A stretch of DNA of 64,000 bases from Sinorhizobium sp. A49 (GTDB taxonomy: Bacteria > Pseudomonadota > Alphaproteobacteria > Rhizobiales > Rhizobiaceae): contig NZ_MUNW01000084.1 of the NCBI RefSeq assembly GCF_002002725.1, positions 1 to 64,000 of the forward strand, in the 5' to 3' direction. Shown in pieces: positions 63,701-64,000 of this stretch. The notes under the pieces are model-generated. The model saw nothing but the letters and a program-made list of their open reading frames with translations, was not told the DNA's origin and searched no databases. Position 1 is the first letter of the stretch. Each line of letters starts with the position of its first letter. The translations under genes were made by a program, and so were the position numbers.

Positions 63701-64000
63701 ATCGATTGCGACGCGACGGCCAGGTGGCGCCGATCATAATGCTGTCCGCCAATATCGGCGACGGATCGACGACCGGCGCCCTTGTCGGCCACAATGATAC
63801 ACTCACCAAGCCCTTTGGCGTCGGACAACTCGCGGACAAACTCGCCGTGCAACTCGGCCTCACCTGGATCCATGAGGGCGAAGCATCTGAAGAACCGGTT
63901 GCTGCATGCGCGGATGCGATGACGCTGCCCGGTCAGCACCATGTGGAAGAATTGATCCGGCTCGGCGAGATCGGCTATGTCAGAGGCATCGAGGCCAAGC
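60751..64000 (+). CDS. Hybrid histidine kinase with NCS1 transporter sensor, partial at right edge
   Basis: The frame is open from ATG 60751 (GAGG 4 bases upstream) to the window end: 1083 codons. Domains in order: residues 1 to about 490, a 12-helix NCS1 (purine-cytosine permease family) transporter ('FLALEAIGGAITMSYGTTNA', 'LIEFGAASAVIFALMAQIGE'); 503-540, an eight-cysteine module with spacing CxxC-11-C-7-CxxCC-5-C-3-C; two further helices near 570-630; histidine kinase with His686 in 'SHELRTPLNAVLG', N-box 'LVNLLSNAMKF' and 'GLGLTITRLL'; then a receiver with Asp971 in 'IFLVDISMPDMSG'. The transporter part probably senses a nucleobase, allantoin or related ligand. Location beside urtABCDE suggests nitrogen-source signalling. 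The end of the gene is outside. Confidence 0.9.
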   Translation, partial: MAARQRIIPVRREYNRWVADQTLEDYALRFTAKSARRFSSERISQTAIGAISFLALEAIGGAITMSYGTTNAIVAILIASLMILTVGLPISRYAIRHGVDIDLLTRGASFGYIGSTLTSLIYASFTFILFAIEASIMSGALELALGIPLWVGYIVSAVVVIPLVTHGVRLISKFQLITQPFWIVLNILPFLFIAFADWEKVGIWLAYAGMHHASGPPGTLAPFDLIEFGAASAVIFALMAQIGEQVDFLRFLPPDGQRKLHHRVAIFLAGSGWVLVGAPKLLAGSFLVVLALSSGVPSTRAADPAQMYYTAFGYMIPSETAALLLMVAFVVVSQLKINVMNAYAGSLAWSNFFSRLTHSHPGRVVWLVFNVAIALLLMELGIYKLLEETLGVFSIVAMAWLCTISADLFINKPLGLSPPGIEFKRAHLYDINPVGLGAMALSATIALIAHFGTFGAIAASLAPYIALIVAFVASPLIAWGTGGKYYLARKPRKSWASKSEITCSICEHPFEPEDMAWCPAYAAPICSLCCSLDSRCHDMCKPKARFNAQVATVAHALLPEAITAKLTTRLGRYAISAVLSIAGIGLILAMIAHQTGNASPETAVVVERTIAVVFFVFAVLAGIVCWFYVLAHDSRVVAEEESSRQNTLLLKEIAAHKKTDAALQQAKETAEAANRAKSRYVVGLSHELRTPLNAVLGYAQVLERDETIPPGRQGAIKVIKRSADHLSGLIDGLLDISKIEAGKLQVYSNEINVYDFLDQVVEMFRPQAQAKGIAFEHRRASSLPRYVKTDEKRLRQILVNLLSNAMKFTERGEIRFDIDYRSQVATFTISDSGRGIAEKDLPRIFDPFQRGEAEHLGSMPGLGLGLTITRLLTQTLGGEISVVSEPNKGTTFKVRLMLSAVDRPAPLVAVRRITSYLGPRRTIMVVDDNADHRDLMREILTPMDFTVLTADSGKQCLAMLEALSPDIFLVDISMPDMSGWDLVDRLRRDGQVAPIIMLSANIGDGSTTGALVGHNDTLTKPFGVGQLADKLAVQLGLTWIHEGEASEEPVAACADAMTLPGQHHVEELIRLGEIGYVRGIEAK

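Overview
The window reads as accessory-replicon DNA of a Sinorhizobium/Ensifer- or Rhizobium-like alphaproteobacterium. Evidence seen in the sequence: high GC with strong third-position GC bias, dense ABC uptake operons each paired with catabolic enzymes, an IclR-controlled pcaIJF cluster, RepA/RepB plasmid-type partition genes, a split-up urea transporter operon urtABCDE, and a rhizobial RIME-type palindromic mosaic element. The mix of RepAB, a second-copy-type FtsK and transport/catabolism genes suggests a chromid or megaplasmid; that is inference, since no replication initiator is visible.

Layout. 1-4 kb: the 5' end of a glycine-rich exported protein running off the left edge, a GAF-LytTR regulator, a hotdog thioesterase, a small protein and a molybdopterin oxidoreductase. 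4-7.9 kb: pcaR and divergent pcaIJF (last steps of the beta-ketoadipate pathway). 8-9.6 kb: a DUF2165 membrane protein and an ArsR/SRPBCC pair with a clear operator. 9.6-18.9 kb: a LacI-controlled carbohydrate regulon on the minus strand (ABC importer, GH63-like glycosidase, LacI regulator, GH42 beta-galactosidase), linked by TAAACGTTTA operators. 19-26.4 kb: a second LacI-controlled operon with an amino-acid binding protein, an oversized permease, an SDR and a giant kinase-M23 peptidase-class III aminotransferase fusion. 26.6-32.3 kb: soluble FtsK and an orphan repAB pair. 32.5-39.9 kb: a dipeptide/oligopeptide ABC operon with a beta-lactamase-fold hydrolase and an AbgB-like M20 amidohydrolase. 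40.7-44 kb: flavoprotein, free-methionine-sulfoxide reductase, LysR regulator, unknown protein. 44.4-47.6 kb: two convergent SfnB/DszC-like flavoproteins and an Rrf2 regulator (organosulfur theme). 47.8-54.1 kb: a ribose-type ABC importer with two paralogous binding proteins and an LVIVD-repeat protein. 54.1-59.9 kb: urtEDCBA. 60.2-64 kb: an OsmC protein and a very large hybrid histidine kinase whose sensor is an NCS1 transporter domain, running off the right edge.

How it fits together: most genes form uptake-plus-degradation cassettes, each with its own regulator and frequently a recognisable palindromic operator. The most unusual items are the NCS1 transporter-Cys-rich-histidine kinase-receiver fusion beside the urea transporter genes, the three-domain kinase/M23/aminotransferase protein, the repAB pair without repC beside an FtsK lacking membrane anchors, and the peptide importer that carries a cytoplasmic beta-lactamase-like enzyme.
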